Positions 10,934 to 21,124 of a DNA stretch of 64,000 nucleotides are shown piece by piece; within the stretch, counting starts at the first letter, position 1; every line of letters begins with the position of its first letter. The translations under genes were made by a program, and so were the position numbers. Below the pieces are notes generated by a model, which worked only from the letters and a program-made list of their open reading frames with translations, had not been told where the DNA came from and did not search any database. This stretch comes from Hyparrhenia diplandra. Its lineage: Eukaryota > Streptophyta > Magnoliopsida > Poales > Poaceae. The stretch lies in contig JADLZK010009396.1 in NCBI GenBank assembly GCA_015847255.1, positions 62,001 to 126,000 of the forward strand, written 5' to 3'.

Positions 10934-13900
10934 ATGTCTTTAAGGTCCCGGGGATTCAGACTTCTTGGAGAGGACACCTCCGTGCACAAGGCCCTTGGAG
11001 GCGGGAAAAGTACGGGTTTCTTTCTTCCTTTTCTCTCTTGTGTGCTGTTTTTCTTTCTGTGCTTCAATTCAAAGTTTTAGCTACCGGATGAACTTATTTA
11101 GTTTGGTGAGCTTTGTGATGGAAAATCAAAGTTCACTCAGCTTCGTGTAAAAACAGATTGCTTTGGTAAAAATATGCTCAGGAAACGTTTGGTCATCCCT
11201 GTTGGAAATCCATGACCATCGGTAATTTGTGGACGGGGAATGGTTGTTCCTTCCCTTAGATTCTGTAACTAATGGATAGGCTGTCCCTTTTCTTTAATAA
11301 ACTACTTGATTGTGCATGTTTCAGCTTTTCAGCTAAGCTTCCCAGATCAGAAATATGTTCTTTAAGAATAGATATTCAAATCTTTTTCTATCCATTAAAT
11401 TGACATCTAAAAAATTGATGTTTTAAATAAAAATTTTGCTATTATTTTTTTTCATTTCAAAAAGATGTAAAAATTGAAAGATATGCAGCAGAATATTTAG
11501 ATTCAATTTTTACATTACATCTATATGGTAGTGGAAGAGATGGACAATAATAATTTGCTGCATGACTATGACTTCTTGCTAAAGATAGGTCGATCAGGAG
11601 TGGAATGGGAAAAACCACACATCTTGATAGTCATTGAAGAAGAAAGAACTGAATTTAAGATGGGAAAAGTTCGCTTCTTCTCACATTTTATTTGCAAACT
11701 TTAATGCCAGTCCAGATCCGGATCAAGAGAACAAATATTCGCCGCCATATAATTGGCGGCCCCTTCTATGGCGCCTGGGACTGACATGGGATTGCAGGAT
11801 GTCCCTGACGGCGCCTCAGGTAGAAGGTGAAAGATCCGAGCGCCAGTATAAGGTTAGGGGATTCAGACCAAAAAAAAAAGGACATAACCATCCCACAAGG
11901 CCCCTGGAGGCGGGAAAATCAAACACACACTTAAGAGTTTTTCTCTTTGTGTGCTGTTTGCTTTCTGTCCTTCAATCAAAGTTTTGCTAAGATGTACTTA
12001 TTTAGTTTGGTGAGGGAAAAAGGACTTTCAAAGTTTCAGCTTCGTGTAAAAACAGATTGCTTTTATAAAAATATGCATGTGGAAACGTATTCTTCCCCTG
12101 AAATCGTCTGCCTTGATGTATGAGGTGTTAGTGTTTAATCCTTGTCATTAGATTCTGTAACTAAATGGTGATGTCATGGTTTAGTAATAAACTACTTGCT
12201 TGTGCATGTTTCTTGGCATTTCATTGCATGTTTACAGATCAGAAATATGTAGAAAAAAGCTAATAATTTTCCATGTGATGTGGGCCTTGCCTACAAAATT
12301 GCCGATTTAAAGAATTTTGATATTAGTTTATCCCCAGGAAACTGCTGCAAAAAAGAAAGATATGCAAATACGGGCAATGGAGATTCAAGAGGAGGTTATG
12401 CATGGATGGTAGTGGAAGAGATGGACAATAATAATTTGCTGCATGACTATGACTTCTTGCTAAAGATAGGTCGATCAGTGGAATGGGAAAGAGGTCATTC
12501 TTGATAGTCATTGAAGAAGAAAAATGAATTTAAGATGGATACTTGTTATCCTTGAAATGTACATTTTATGAGCAAATATTAATGCCAGTCCAGAACGTTG
12601 AGTTGAGTTCAAATATTTTATGACATAAAATTGATTTCCCTATTTTGATGGTTCAGGTGGTTCATCCATGGGATTTTGGGATGTCCCTGATAAGGACTTG
12701 GTAGAAGAGAGAAAGATAGAGATATAGTATAGGAGAGATTTCCCCACCCCAAAAAAAAAGGACATAACCATCCCAGGGTGTTCCCTGCCTCTAAATCAAA
12801 CACACACTAAGAGTTTAACCTTTTTGGTGTATATATTGCCAATTGTCCATGATCATAGTGCAAGACGTATTAATGGGGCAAAAAATGGGGAGGATCCCAT
12901 TTTCAAAGTTTCAAAAATAAAAAAATCTAGATTCTTTTTTTATATGGATCTCCATGTGTGATAAGTATTCTTCCGTGAATGGTGATGACAAGATTAATGG
13001 GAGGTGTTAGTGTTTAATCTTGTCATTGGAGCATTGCATGTGAATGGTGATGCCAAGATTAGGGGGTGATTGTTAGTGTAATCTTGGCATTAGAGTATTG
13101 CATGTTTACATTGTTAATTGCATGTAGAAAATAAGTGTGAGATGGTCCATGTGATGTGGGCCTTCGGCTAATGTTGGCGTGCCGTGTGATGTGGACGTGC
13201 GCCGTGTGATGCGGGTGTGCGCGTGAAGTGGTGCTACTAAATACAGGCAATGGAAAGGTCAATTTGACCGAGTGAATTGATGCATGGAAGGAGTAGAGGA
13301 ATGGCCTGAATTGGTCAGGTGAGGATGGGTGCATGCACGAGATGTGCTGCGGGCCATTAGTGACCAGTGAAGAGGTCATTCCTTAAGTTTTGCATGGTGT
13401 GAGTTATGGCTAAGTGAATTGGCCGGTTGTTATCCTTGCATGTACATAGTTGTTGAGTCTATATATTAATGGAAAAAGGACGAGAGTTGTGTGGCTTGCG
13501 TCAACAAAATGTGTCTCTATTTTGATGGTTCTTGTGAGTTCATCCATGAGAGTTTGTGAGTGTTTGTGATAAACACTTACGGAGTGAGGGAGCGATTCCC
13601 ATAATTAGGGAGAGATTTCCAACATGAGGACATCTTTAAATCATGAGTTAACCTCAATTGAGTGGAAGACCTGCCATTTAGCTTAGGTCATTGCTCTCGT
13701 CTTTTTTGTTCTAATTCTGCTCCTCATGGAAAACTTTCTGCAGCTGCTGATGTTCTGTTATGGAAAGACAAGAAAACTTCTGCTGTTGTAATAGGGGGTG
13801 CAACTGTCATCTGGGTTCTGTTCGAAGTGCTTGATTACCATCTCCTGACTCTGATATCCCATGTACTGATTGGTGTGCTTGCCATCTTATTCCTCTGGTC

Positions 13901-14698
13901 CAAAGCTACCACCTTTATCAAGAAGTGAGTATTGAGCAATAGGATGCCTCACATATTCCATTTAAGGCAGAAATCCATCTTATTTATGTCAATGTGTTGC
14001 CTCTGCAGGAGTCCACCAGATATTCCAGTAGTGCAGATACCTGAGGATCTTGTTGTGAATGTTTCACGAGCATTATGCAATGACATCAACAGAGCACTTC
14101 ACTTGTTCCGTGAGATTGCAATGGGGCATGATCTGAAGAAGTTTTTGGGTGTATGTTTGTGCTCTTAACAGCTAAACATTTTATTTTCATCTCATGGTGG
14201 TCACTGGTTTGAGATTGTTAACTTCTTTCGCTTGTTTACTCAGGTGATCATGGGGCTGTGGATTCTCTCTGGAGTTGGAAGTAGCTGTGACTTCCTCACC
14301 TTGATATACATTGGTAACTCTCTTCGAACATATACAGTAGCCCCCCTCTGTTCCAAAATATAAGATGTTTTAGCTTTTCTGGATTGCTTTTACTAAGTAC
14401 GTAGACATAGTGTATACCTAAGTTCATAACAAAAGTTACGTATCTAAAAAAAACAAAACATCTTATAATTTATAACGTAGGGAGTACTTGTTTTGCATTT
14501 TCTCACTGTAAGCTGCTCAATCAAACAGCCGTCCTGATGCTCCACACGGTGCCAATCTTGTACGACAAGTACCAGGACAAGGTGGACCATTTCGCTGGAA
14601 GGGCACACACTGAGGCCCTCAAGCAGTACGAGGTGCTGGATGCCAAGGTCCTGAGCAAAATCCCCAGAGGCCCGGTCAAAACCAAGAAGCAGAACTAG
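10934..14698 (+). CDS. RTNLB: Reticulon-like protein (RTNLB family), five coding exons
   Basis: Membrane-shaping protein of tubular endoplasmic reticulum. Coding exons are 10934-11009, 13744-13924, 14009-14150, 14244-14313 and 14529-14698. Every junction has GT-AG ends and the phases join to 639 nt, 212 residues plus TAG. The protein starts MSLRSRGFRLLGEDTSVHKA, then GGGKTADVLLWKDKK, the classic start of the reticulon homology domain. Two long hydrophobic hairpins follow (about residues 41-78 and 125-165), separated by the conserved loop SPPDIPVVQIPEDLVVNVSR. The C-terminus is Lys-rich (AKVLSKIPRGPVKTKKQN). I chose ATG 10934 because it opens straight into the domain without a stop. The upstream ATG at 10799 ends at TGA 10895. 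The length fits short plant reticulons. Intron 1 is unusually long (2.7 kb) and full of repeats; intron 4 carries a MITE. The gene appears intact. Confidence 0.9.
11010..13743 (+). repeat. Intron 1 of the reticulon gene: degenerate tandem copies including exon-1-like DNA
   Basis: About four imperfect copies of a roughly 0.6-0.9-kb unit are visible. Copy A is exon 1 plus the start of the intron (10750-11200), B is 11525-12100, C 12400-12830 and D 12970-13650. B and C share a 69-bp stretch (11529-11597 and 12411-12478). B also contains text matching exon 1 (GACGGCGCCTCAG, GGGGATTCAGAC, GGAGGCGGGAAAA) alternating with text matching C (GGACATAACCATCCCA, TCAAACACACAC). D repeats C text (CTATTTTGATGGTTC, TTCATCCATG, GGAGAGATTTCC). 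No open frame with motifs is present. Confidence 0.75.
14340..14484. mobile_element. Stowaway-type MITE in reticulon intron 4
   Basis: A 145-bp AT-rich element with imperfect inverted ends of about 30 bp. Left: CCCCTCTGTTCCAAAATATA. Right complement: TACTCCCTACGTTATAAATT. Both run into AAGATGTTTT. It is flanked by TA at 14338-14339 and 14485-14486, the target duplication of Tc1/Mariner-type MITEs. It lies entirely within the intron. Confidence 0.85.
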
Positions 14699-14990
14699 GA
14701 TAAAACTGCTGATTATGAAGCTGGTATCCTTTTGCTTGAATGTCGATCGGGTTTGTGGTTTGAATGATATATGTAATCTCGGTCCGATGGCTTCAGCTTG
14801 GTTGTTTTGCTACTACTTTGTGCTGATTGTGGGTGGATGCTGCTCTCTGTCTTCGTGATGCCAGTTGATGTTACCCTAGTCCAGTCCTTTGTATGTCACT
14901 ATGTACGTGTCAGAGATGTTGGGATGCTACGTTTATGCTACTGATGTAGCTTGTAAATTTCAGTGGTAAAAAATAAATAAATCCTGTGGT
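14699..14990 (+). other. 3' untranslated region of the reticulon gene
   Basis: Non-coding DNA between the stop codon and the LINE. GT-rich text and A-rich words near 14965-14980 (AAAAAATAAATAAATCC) are plausible polyadenylation signals. The exact cleavage site cannot be fixed from sequence. Confidence 0.4.
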
Positions 14991-14994
14991 CTTA

Positions 14995-15838
14995 CTCCTC
15001 TAAAGGTGTTTATTCAGTCCAGTCCTTGTATGCAATCATAAACTACAGAGGGATTACCCCTATGTATGTCCAGGCAGTATGGAAATTAACTATCCCACCG
15101 AGAGTTCAGTTTTTCTTATGGTTGCTTTCTCATAATAAACTGCTTACTAGGGATAACTTGAATAAGAGAAGAGAAGTGTTTGATCTCAGCTGTTTATTTT
15201 GTGCTGAGTCAGAGTCAATCAACCACTTGTTCTTTGATTGTTGTGTTGCCTCTGTTATTTGGAGGACTATCTCTGAACTGTTAGATATTGATATCGGCGC
15301 AGACTATGAATCTGTTGCAACTCGCTGGCTGTCTAACAAGAAGAACCTGATTATTAACACTATTGCCTCGGCTATCTTGTGGTCCTTGTGGAAATTGTGT
15401 AATGAGATTTATTTTCAGGGTACTGTATGGACTGGCGTGAAGATGGTGTGGATAAAGCTAACAAAGATGCTTCGAGGCTGGCTGATCTTGTTCAAGGAGG
15501 AAGCGAAGAACCAGCTGGAGAGCGTGGTGTTAAAGTTGGAAGAAATCTTCAGGCGACCGCCTCGGATCGAATGGACTTCAACGGCGTCTTCATCACAGTG
15601 GGATCCATCGGGTGCTCCTTATCCAGAGGAAGTCTGTGAGAGTTGTGTTGCGAATACGAGATGTAATAATAGTAGCTCCTCTGGTGAGGTGGCCGTGAGC
15701 ACCAGTGGTGTGTTAAGTCTGGAGTCTGGCAACCTTGAGTTGTTGCGTGAGTGCGCTTGAGCGCCCAGAACCTGAACCTGAATGTTTTGTGTTGCTTTTG
15801 AATGAAAGCAGGGGAAACCTTTTCTCTAAAAAAAAATA
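14995..15838 (+). mobile_element. 5'-truncated LINE (3' end with zf-RVT domain)
   Basis: The open frame to the TGA at 15758-15760 encodes the zinc-binding domain typical of the C-terminus of plant LINE reverse transcriptases: VWKLTIPPRVQFFLWLLSHN, LLTRDNL..R, CLFCAESESINHLFFDC, then VIWR. The frame appears to open slightly upstream of the first Met (GVYSVQSLYAIINYRGI from about 15006). It is followed by a short 3' UTR and an A-rich tail at about 15826-15838. The reverse-transcriptase core and endonuclease are missing, which is ordinary 5' truncation from target-primed reverse transcription. It inserted just after the reticulon 3' end in the same orientation. A clear target duplication was not found. 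Confidence 0.85.
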
Positions 15839-17534
15839 AACCCTTGTTGCTCAGCACTAGCGACCCTTGCTTATGTGGTGCTGGACAAATGATTATTCCC
15901 TCCGTTTTCAAATTACAAATGATTACTCCCTCTGTTGCTTTGACCTTTTTATTCATTCCTTTTGTCATCCAAAATAGATGTACCAAAAAACTTGAAGTTA
16001 TAGTTATCGGAGTGAGTACTCTCGCTAAATACCTCTAAGTTGATCTGATATTCACTGCACCGAGGTTTACAACCATTGTACCGTTGTTGCTAAAAAAAGC
16101 CCATTGCTATGTAACCTGGAGTACAAGCTATTACACGTGTCAATACAAAAAATTGTTTCAAGTTTTGGCGGGAAGACTAGAGAGATAAAGCACAGAAAAA
16201 ACCAAAGTTGCATTTGTGCGCGCAATACCAAATTTGAATTGAACTGAATTGAACCATTGCCAAGTGATTTCTCGCCTGTTGCCACCCGACCTCTCATATA
16301 AGTGCAGCACTCACAAGATCATCCGCTCCATCGATCAGCTTGCAGCCCATTCTCATATCAGCTAAGCCCATATAGAATCTCAACATTCTTCTAGATCTGA
16401 TGAGGATATCAACCCCATCTATACATCCACACCTACAACATCACAACACCACTTGGTCCTCTTATTCGTGCCCTTGATGTCAAGTCAACCATCAAGTAAG
16501 TTCATTCTTAAACTCTTGTCCATCATATTTAGAAAATGGAGACGCGTGCACTTTTGTGTTGCTCAGGAATGATAGAGATGATTAATAAAGAAAATAAAAA
16601 GATCACAAGGAAAGAGTCTGCTGCATTCAAAATTCGAGGCAACACCAACTTGTCAGGGGCTGATTGCATATGAACAAAGTTGATTGGGGGCCTAGTCCAA
16701 GTTTCCCTAACATCCTCCATCAAGGCTACCACGTCACTTCTTGTCCAAGGAAAGCAAGAGTCCAACCCAACACATTTTGGGAGTTGGATTCGAACCTTAG
16801 AACGATCTCAACTTGTGCCGGTCACGCACAGCTTCATCTGAGACTCCAATTGGGACGTTCTAATATTCGATGAAAAGCTTATGTCGGGACCTTTTTCTGC
16901 TCATGGTGTTGTGTCACCCTATTTTGGGTTGATGGTCATGTATCAAGTTGGGTCAGGGTTAGAACACGACCCCAGAACCCCTCAGGTCATCCACTCTTGT
17001 ATTTAAGGTCCTGTAGCCGGTGCCACTAGGTTGGGTTTTGTTTGATCGAGTTAGCCATTGCTACCTCGCAGCACGCGTGTTCGATAAACCCCTCGTCCGC
17101 TTGACTTTCAGAAGCCCACCATTTGTGTTCTCAGATTGAAACCTTCATATTTATCTATCAATTCAGTGTTTGTTTACTTGTTCTTGGTAGTTCTTTGATT
17201 GGTTGCAGGACAGGTGCCCTAGTGGCTGGTTGTCACACCGCAAGATCACGATGACCACTAGAGCCAAATGGAAAGTTCTTTTTTCTAGCTTGCAATGCAT
17301 GGGACGCGTTGGACTATGAATCTTCGACAATGACAAATATTTCACGACAACATTTGTTGTTTCCTTTGTGACCAAGGACGGATGATGGTTGATTACCTAC
17401 TGCTAGATGCTCCAGTTCTAGGTTAGGAAACAAAATTCTCTTGATCAACCCTATGTTGGGTAGCTGACTCGATCAACAAAAGTAAGGCCAATAAACCTCA
17501 ATGGTCAGCCTAAGAGGCTAGCTTAGTTGGTTAG
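15839..17534. other. No gene seen; decayed repeats
   Basis: CTCCCTCTGTT-type words at about 15897-15945 and CGGAGTGAGTACT near 16008 look like an eroded Stowaway MITE. The segment 16900-17170 (e.g. GCAGCACGCGTGTTCGATAA) has the style of an old LTR. No conserved protein is recognisable on either strand. Confidence 0.35.
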
Positions 17535-18735
17535 TGTTGGTATTATTAATGTGCATAGATAAATACACAAGTGCACATATACCATTGTAGCTTTCATCTA
17601 GAGTATGCTATCTAGAGGGAAACATGCGAGATCAACTATAGTTTAACTTAACGACAGGTAGCAACAAGGCTACGGATAAACAGGAGCCGGTAGTAACAAG
17701 GCTAAGGATAAACAAGAGCGCAGAGACGATTGATAAGCTTGTCTAATTCTAACTTGGGTAAGAGTTTTGTGATTCTAACGTGGGTAAGCTATGACTCCTA
17801 CACTAACTGGGGACATTACTAAAGAAAAAACACCAACAAAGGATGCTTTCCTTAGTACCAGGTCCTACTCAGCCTACAAACGGGAGGTGGACTACAAAGG
17901 ATTTAACGAAATTATATATAATAGCAATGTCACACTCGTGATCTACCATCAGTACAAAATGCAAGGTACAACCACAAGTAACTGAGTATAAGCACCACAG
18001 TTACACTACGAATACTACTTTAACCTACGGCCAATTAGATTAAAGCATTCAAAAGAGTTGTGTGATCCGGAAGAACAATATAAACACAATGCTTACTTGA
18101 ATCAGAAGTTCACTGTCAAAGAAGTCTTAGAAGCAAGCTAGAGAGGAACTTGATTTTGCTAAGATACAAGCCGTAGAGAGAGCACCGACAGGCCAACACC
18201 TTCTCCAAACTCTTTTCTTGCTCTCTATCCCACTATTTCTAATTACAAGACTAAATCCTAATGAGGACTAGTCTTCTCTTGATAGCTGGCTCTGATCCTG
18301 ATGAGCAGGATATGAATTAGGGTTTCAGGACGCCTTTAGGGACGGGGCTAGGGTTGGTATATATAGGTCAGAGCATCAATTCTGAGCCGTCGGATCCAAA
18401 TGACCTTGAGCAACAGTGTAGATAGAAACCCTAAGGCGGTGGAGCGCTTCCATACAAAGACGAAAGCTAACGGATGGGGTCTTAGGTCGGTCGGCTTGCA
18501 GCTGGGGTCGACCGGCCCACATAAAAGTTCCTCGGGGTATGCTTTAGGGGTGTCTCTCTGGTGTCCTCTGGTGCTGAACATACTATTTAAACTGACGTGT
18601 GGGTCTTCTCTTGATGGGTTAAACATAGATTTACCAAAACTCTAGGAAATTATTAGTTTAAACCCCTAAACCTATGTTAGTGATCCATTTTACAAGTTAT
18701 ATTGTTAGTTTATGTTATTCGTTAACTACCGTCTC
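17535..18735 (-). mobile_element. LTR remnant, minus strand
   Basis: Read on the minus strand, this ends in GAAAGCTACAATGGTAT...ATACCAACA at 17535, the usual 3' end of the LTR family also seen at 20560-20612 and 46855-46932. Its 5' half (18660-18330) contains 'CACCAGAGGACACCAGA' and 'TAGGGTTT' like the LTR at 41360. A TATA-like run (TATATATA) lies near 18357-18364. The 5' boundary has decayed, so the right end is approximate. No internal coding is attached. Confidence 0.5.
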
Positions 18736-18754
18736 GATAATTAGGTTCCTTGTG

Positions 18755-18952
18755 GTGGAACCCGCTCACTCGGAGTCAAGTTCATGACATAACATGGGTG
18801 CCCTATTTTCTCAGATTTAATCCAGGATTTAACAGTGTTGTGCTTTCAGTGGTAGTCGACGTTCCTATCGACAGTAAGGTGTCTATGGTGACTTCGTCAA
18901 TCTCAAGATGTGCATGTTTGCGTATATGTGTTCATAGAAGTGAGTGTGCGTG
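18755..18952 (+). mobile_element. Non-LTR retroelement 3' tail, split by a solo LTR
   Basis: The text TCGACGTTCCTATCGACAG ... GGTGACTTCGTCAATCTCAA ... GTGTTCATAGAAGTGAGTGT resembles a tail shared by many grass LINE/SINE-like elements. It is interrupted at 18952 by the solo LTR and resumes at 20618 (TGCTTGTTGAACATCTGCAT, then an A-rich end at about 20641). It is non-coding. Confidence 0.5.
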
Positions 18953-20612
18953 TGTTGGCGGTCGTTATCGACCATTTTATACCGCCAATTTTTATCCAAA
19001 TCCGGAGAAACAAGCATACTTATGACACATATACATATGCTATGACCTTGTTCCACTTGTTTCTCGAGAAAACATGTTTTGTAGGACAAACGCCGGAAAC
19101 AAGTGAAAATGCACGAAGTAAAGAACAAATCGCAAAGCTGAACACACATTCTAGAAATGCGCATCAAAGGGGAATAGAGAAAGCCCAACTCAAGGCCAAA
19201 ATGGTCCAAAGCACCCCTAAGATCCGAGAGCCCAAGAAGAAAAAAGGCTCAAAACAAGTTCGGGTCAAGTTTGGGATGTAGGAGGAGGCTGGAGTATTTT
19301 GGGCATAACTTTCTCATACGAACTCCGTTTTCAGAAGCCCACCTACTGTTGGAAAGCTAACGACGAGGCCTACGTGCTCCCAAAATTTCAGCCCAAACGG
19401 AGAACATTTGGGTCTGGCCGGACCCACCACCAGTCCGGCCGGACTGGGGCCAAGCCCGTTCAGCGCGAGCTTTGGTCGGTTGATGCATGCCGCTATGCAT
19501 ATGACGGTTCTATGGGCACTTTGTTGGAATAGTTTATTCAAACCGCCTATAGGAGGTCGGTTTTGTACCTTCCAAGTGGGGAGAGACATTTTCCATGGAG
19601 CCCCCTCTCCTCTACCTATAAAAGGAGATGCTCTCTCCCTTCATTAGACACACCACACAAGAGCTCTCTCCCTACTCCACTTGTATCTTTTACTTTTTGG
19701 TTAGTATTAGGAGCTTGGCAAGATGTAATAGAAATCGAGATCAACATGGAGATACTTGGTATAATCAATTTTTGTTCTTGATGTCATGTTCTTCATCTTG
19801 TTCTTGTTCTTATTATCAATATAGCTATGCTTATGTACTAGAGTATAGTTCCTATGATATGATCTTAGCATATTAACTAGTATATCATGTTATGATCTTG
19901 TCATATAGAACTTTATGCTTAATGTATTATACATACATGTTTAGACCAAATCCAAGTTGAGATGCTGAGTTCTACTTTGAGTTAGTCTTGGTCGTTGTTG
20001 GGTTGCGAGTTCGTCGTCCGCCCTTGTGGTGGATGCTCTAGTAGAAGGACCTCGTCAGTCGGGCTCTCCTTGCTAGCACGCTAGAGTAGTAGTCAAAGCT
20101 TAGACGTGGTGTCAAGGTTTGGGGCTACCTTCGTTTGCATCGTTCTCGCACGGTTGAGGTGGTAGGCGGGGGTGGTGACAGCCCCGCCCCGTCCCTTGTA
20201 ATCCCCACGTCAGGGTTCGAAAAAAAAAGTGTTATCCGATGCCCGAAGTAAGTCAACAAAGTGACCATGGCTATCTTAACTTAGAATCTCTAACCGTACA
20301 AGCATGTTAGTATATCCGCTCTCTTAACATAGCTATTAGGATATGCCCTTCTCCAGTTTAGGGTTTTCTTTATCCTTGAGATTGCTCGAATGTGTGTGTC
20401 AAGTTATCCTTTACTTATCTTGTTTCATCCCTCGTTATGAACTTTGGTCTATTGCATAGTCATGTTATCATGTCCATGTTCATATTAGAGACTTTTACGC
20501 CATGCCTCCCCCTGTGGAAATACGATACCCTGAATACTTCCGGGTGAAAGCTACAATGATATTTTCGTGCGCTTGCGGAACCCCTTTCTGTTTGCGTTGA
20601 GAAACGCCAACA
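18953..20612 (+). mobile_element. Solo LTR with 5-bp target duplication
   Basis: The 1660-bp LTR starts TGTTGGCG (18953) and ends CGCCAACA (20612), a perfect 8-bp terminal inverted repeat. It is flanked by the direct repeat GCGTG at 18948-18952 and 20613-20617. A TATA box (TATAAAAGG, 19617-19625) gives plus orientation. There is no primer-binding site, coding or second LTR, so the element was reduced by recombination between its two LTRs. Short frames inside it are chance. Confidence 0.9.
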
Positions 20613-20617
20613 GCGTG

Positions 20618-21120
20618 CTTGTTGAACATCTGCATCTAATTAAAAAATTTAAAAATAGACTGATAGAACTAAAATATATTGACAAAAATGCATACAATGA
20701 GTTGAGAAAATAGCTCATAACAATCTTTTAATAAATGCATTATCAGACTGTCGTTGAAGAAGAATTAGAATGTTCTGTCACACGATTTGATTGAATGTTG
20801 CTCCCTTAGTTTGAAATTATAGTTTTTTGTCCTAAATCATACTATAATAATTCTAATTAGGAATCCATTCTAATTATGTTTTAGTTGAAATTATAGTCCA
20901 CTTTAATTTTGTCTTGGAGCTAAACTTTAGTAACTTCTACAGTTCTACTAACACTTTGGAAATATATTAACATGTTGTAATTTAAATAAGTAATTTCTCC
21001 GTTCCAAATTATATAATCGAGAATTTAGTAAACTCTAAAGATATTTTAACTTACTATTGAGGTAAATTGAACTATGTGGTTTGAAGAATTTGGATCAGAA
21101 GGAGTAGTAAAATTGTTATG
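20618..21120. other. Intergenic DNA with MITE remnants
   Basis: AT-rich. Words such as GCTCCCTTAGTTTGAAATTAT (20802) and TTTCTCCGTTCCAAATTATA (20995) are eroded Stowaway-like ends. No coding is seen. Confidence 0.4.
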
Positions 21121-21124
21121 AGGT

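Noticed and set aside
10863..11091. Alternative reticulon N-terminus in the other two frames
   Set aside because: Only the frame from ATG 10934 joins in phase to exon 2 without a stop; the others end at 10943 or run past the splice donor.
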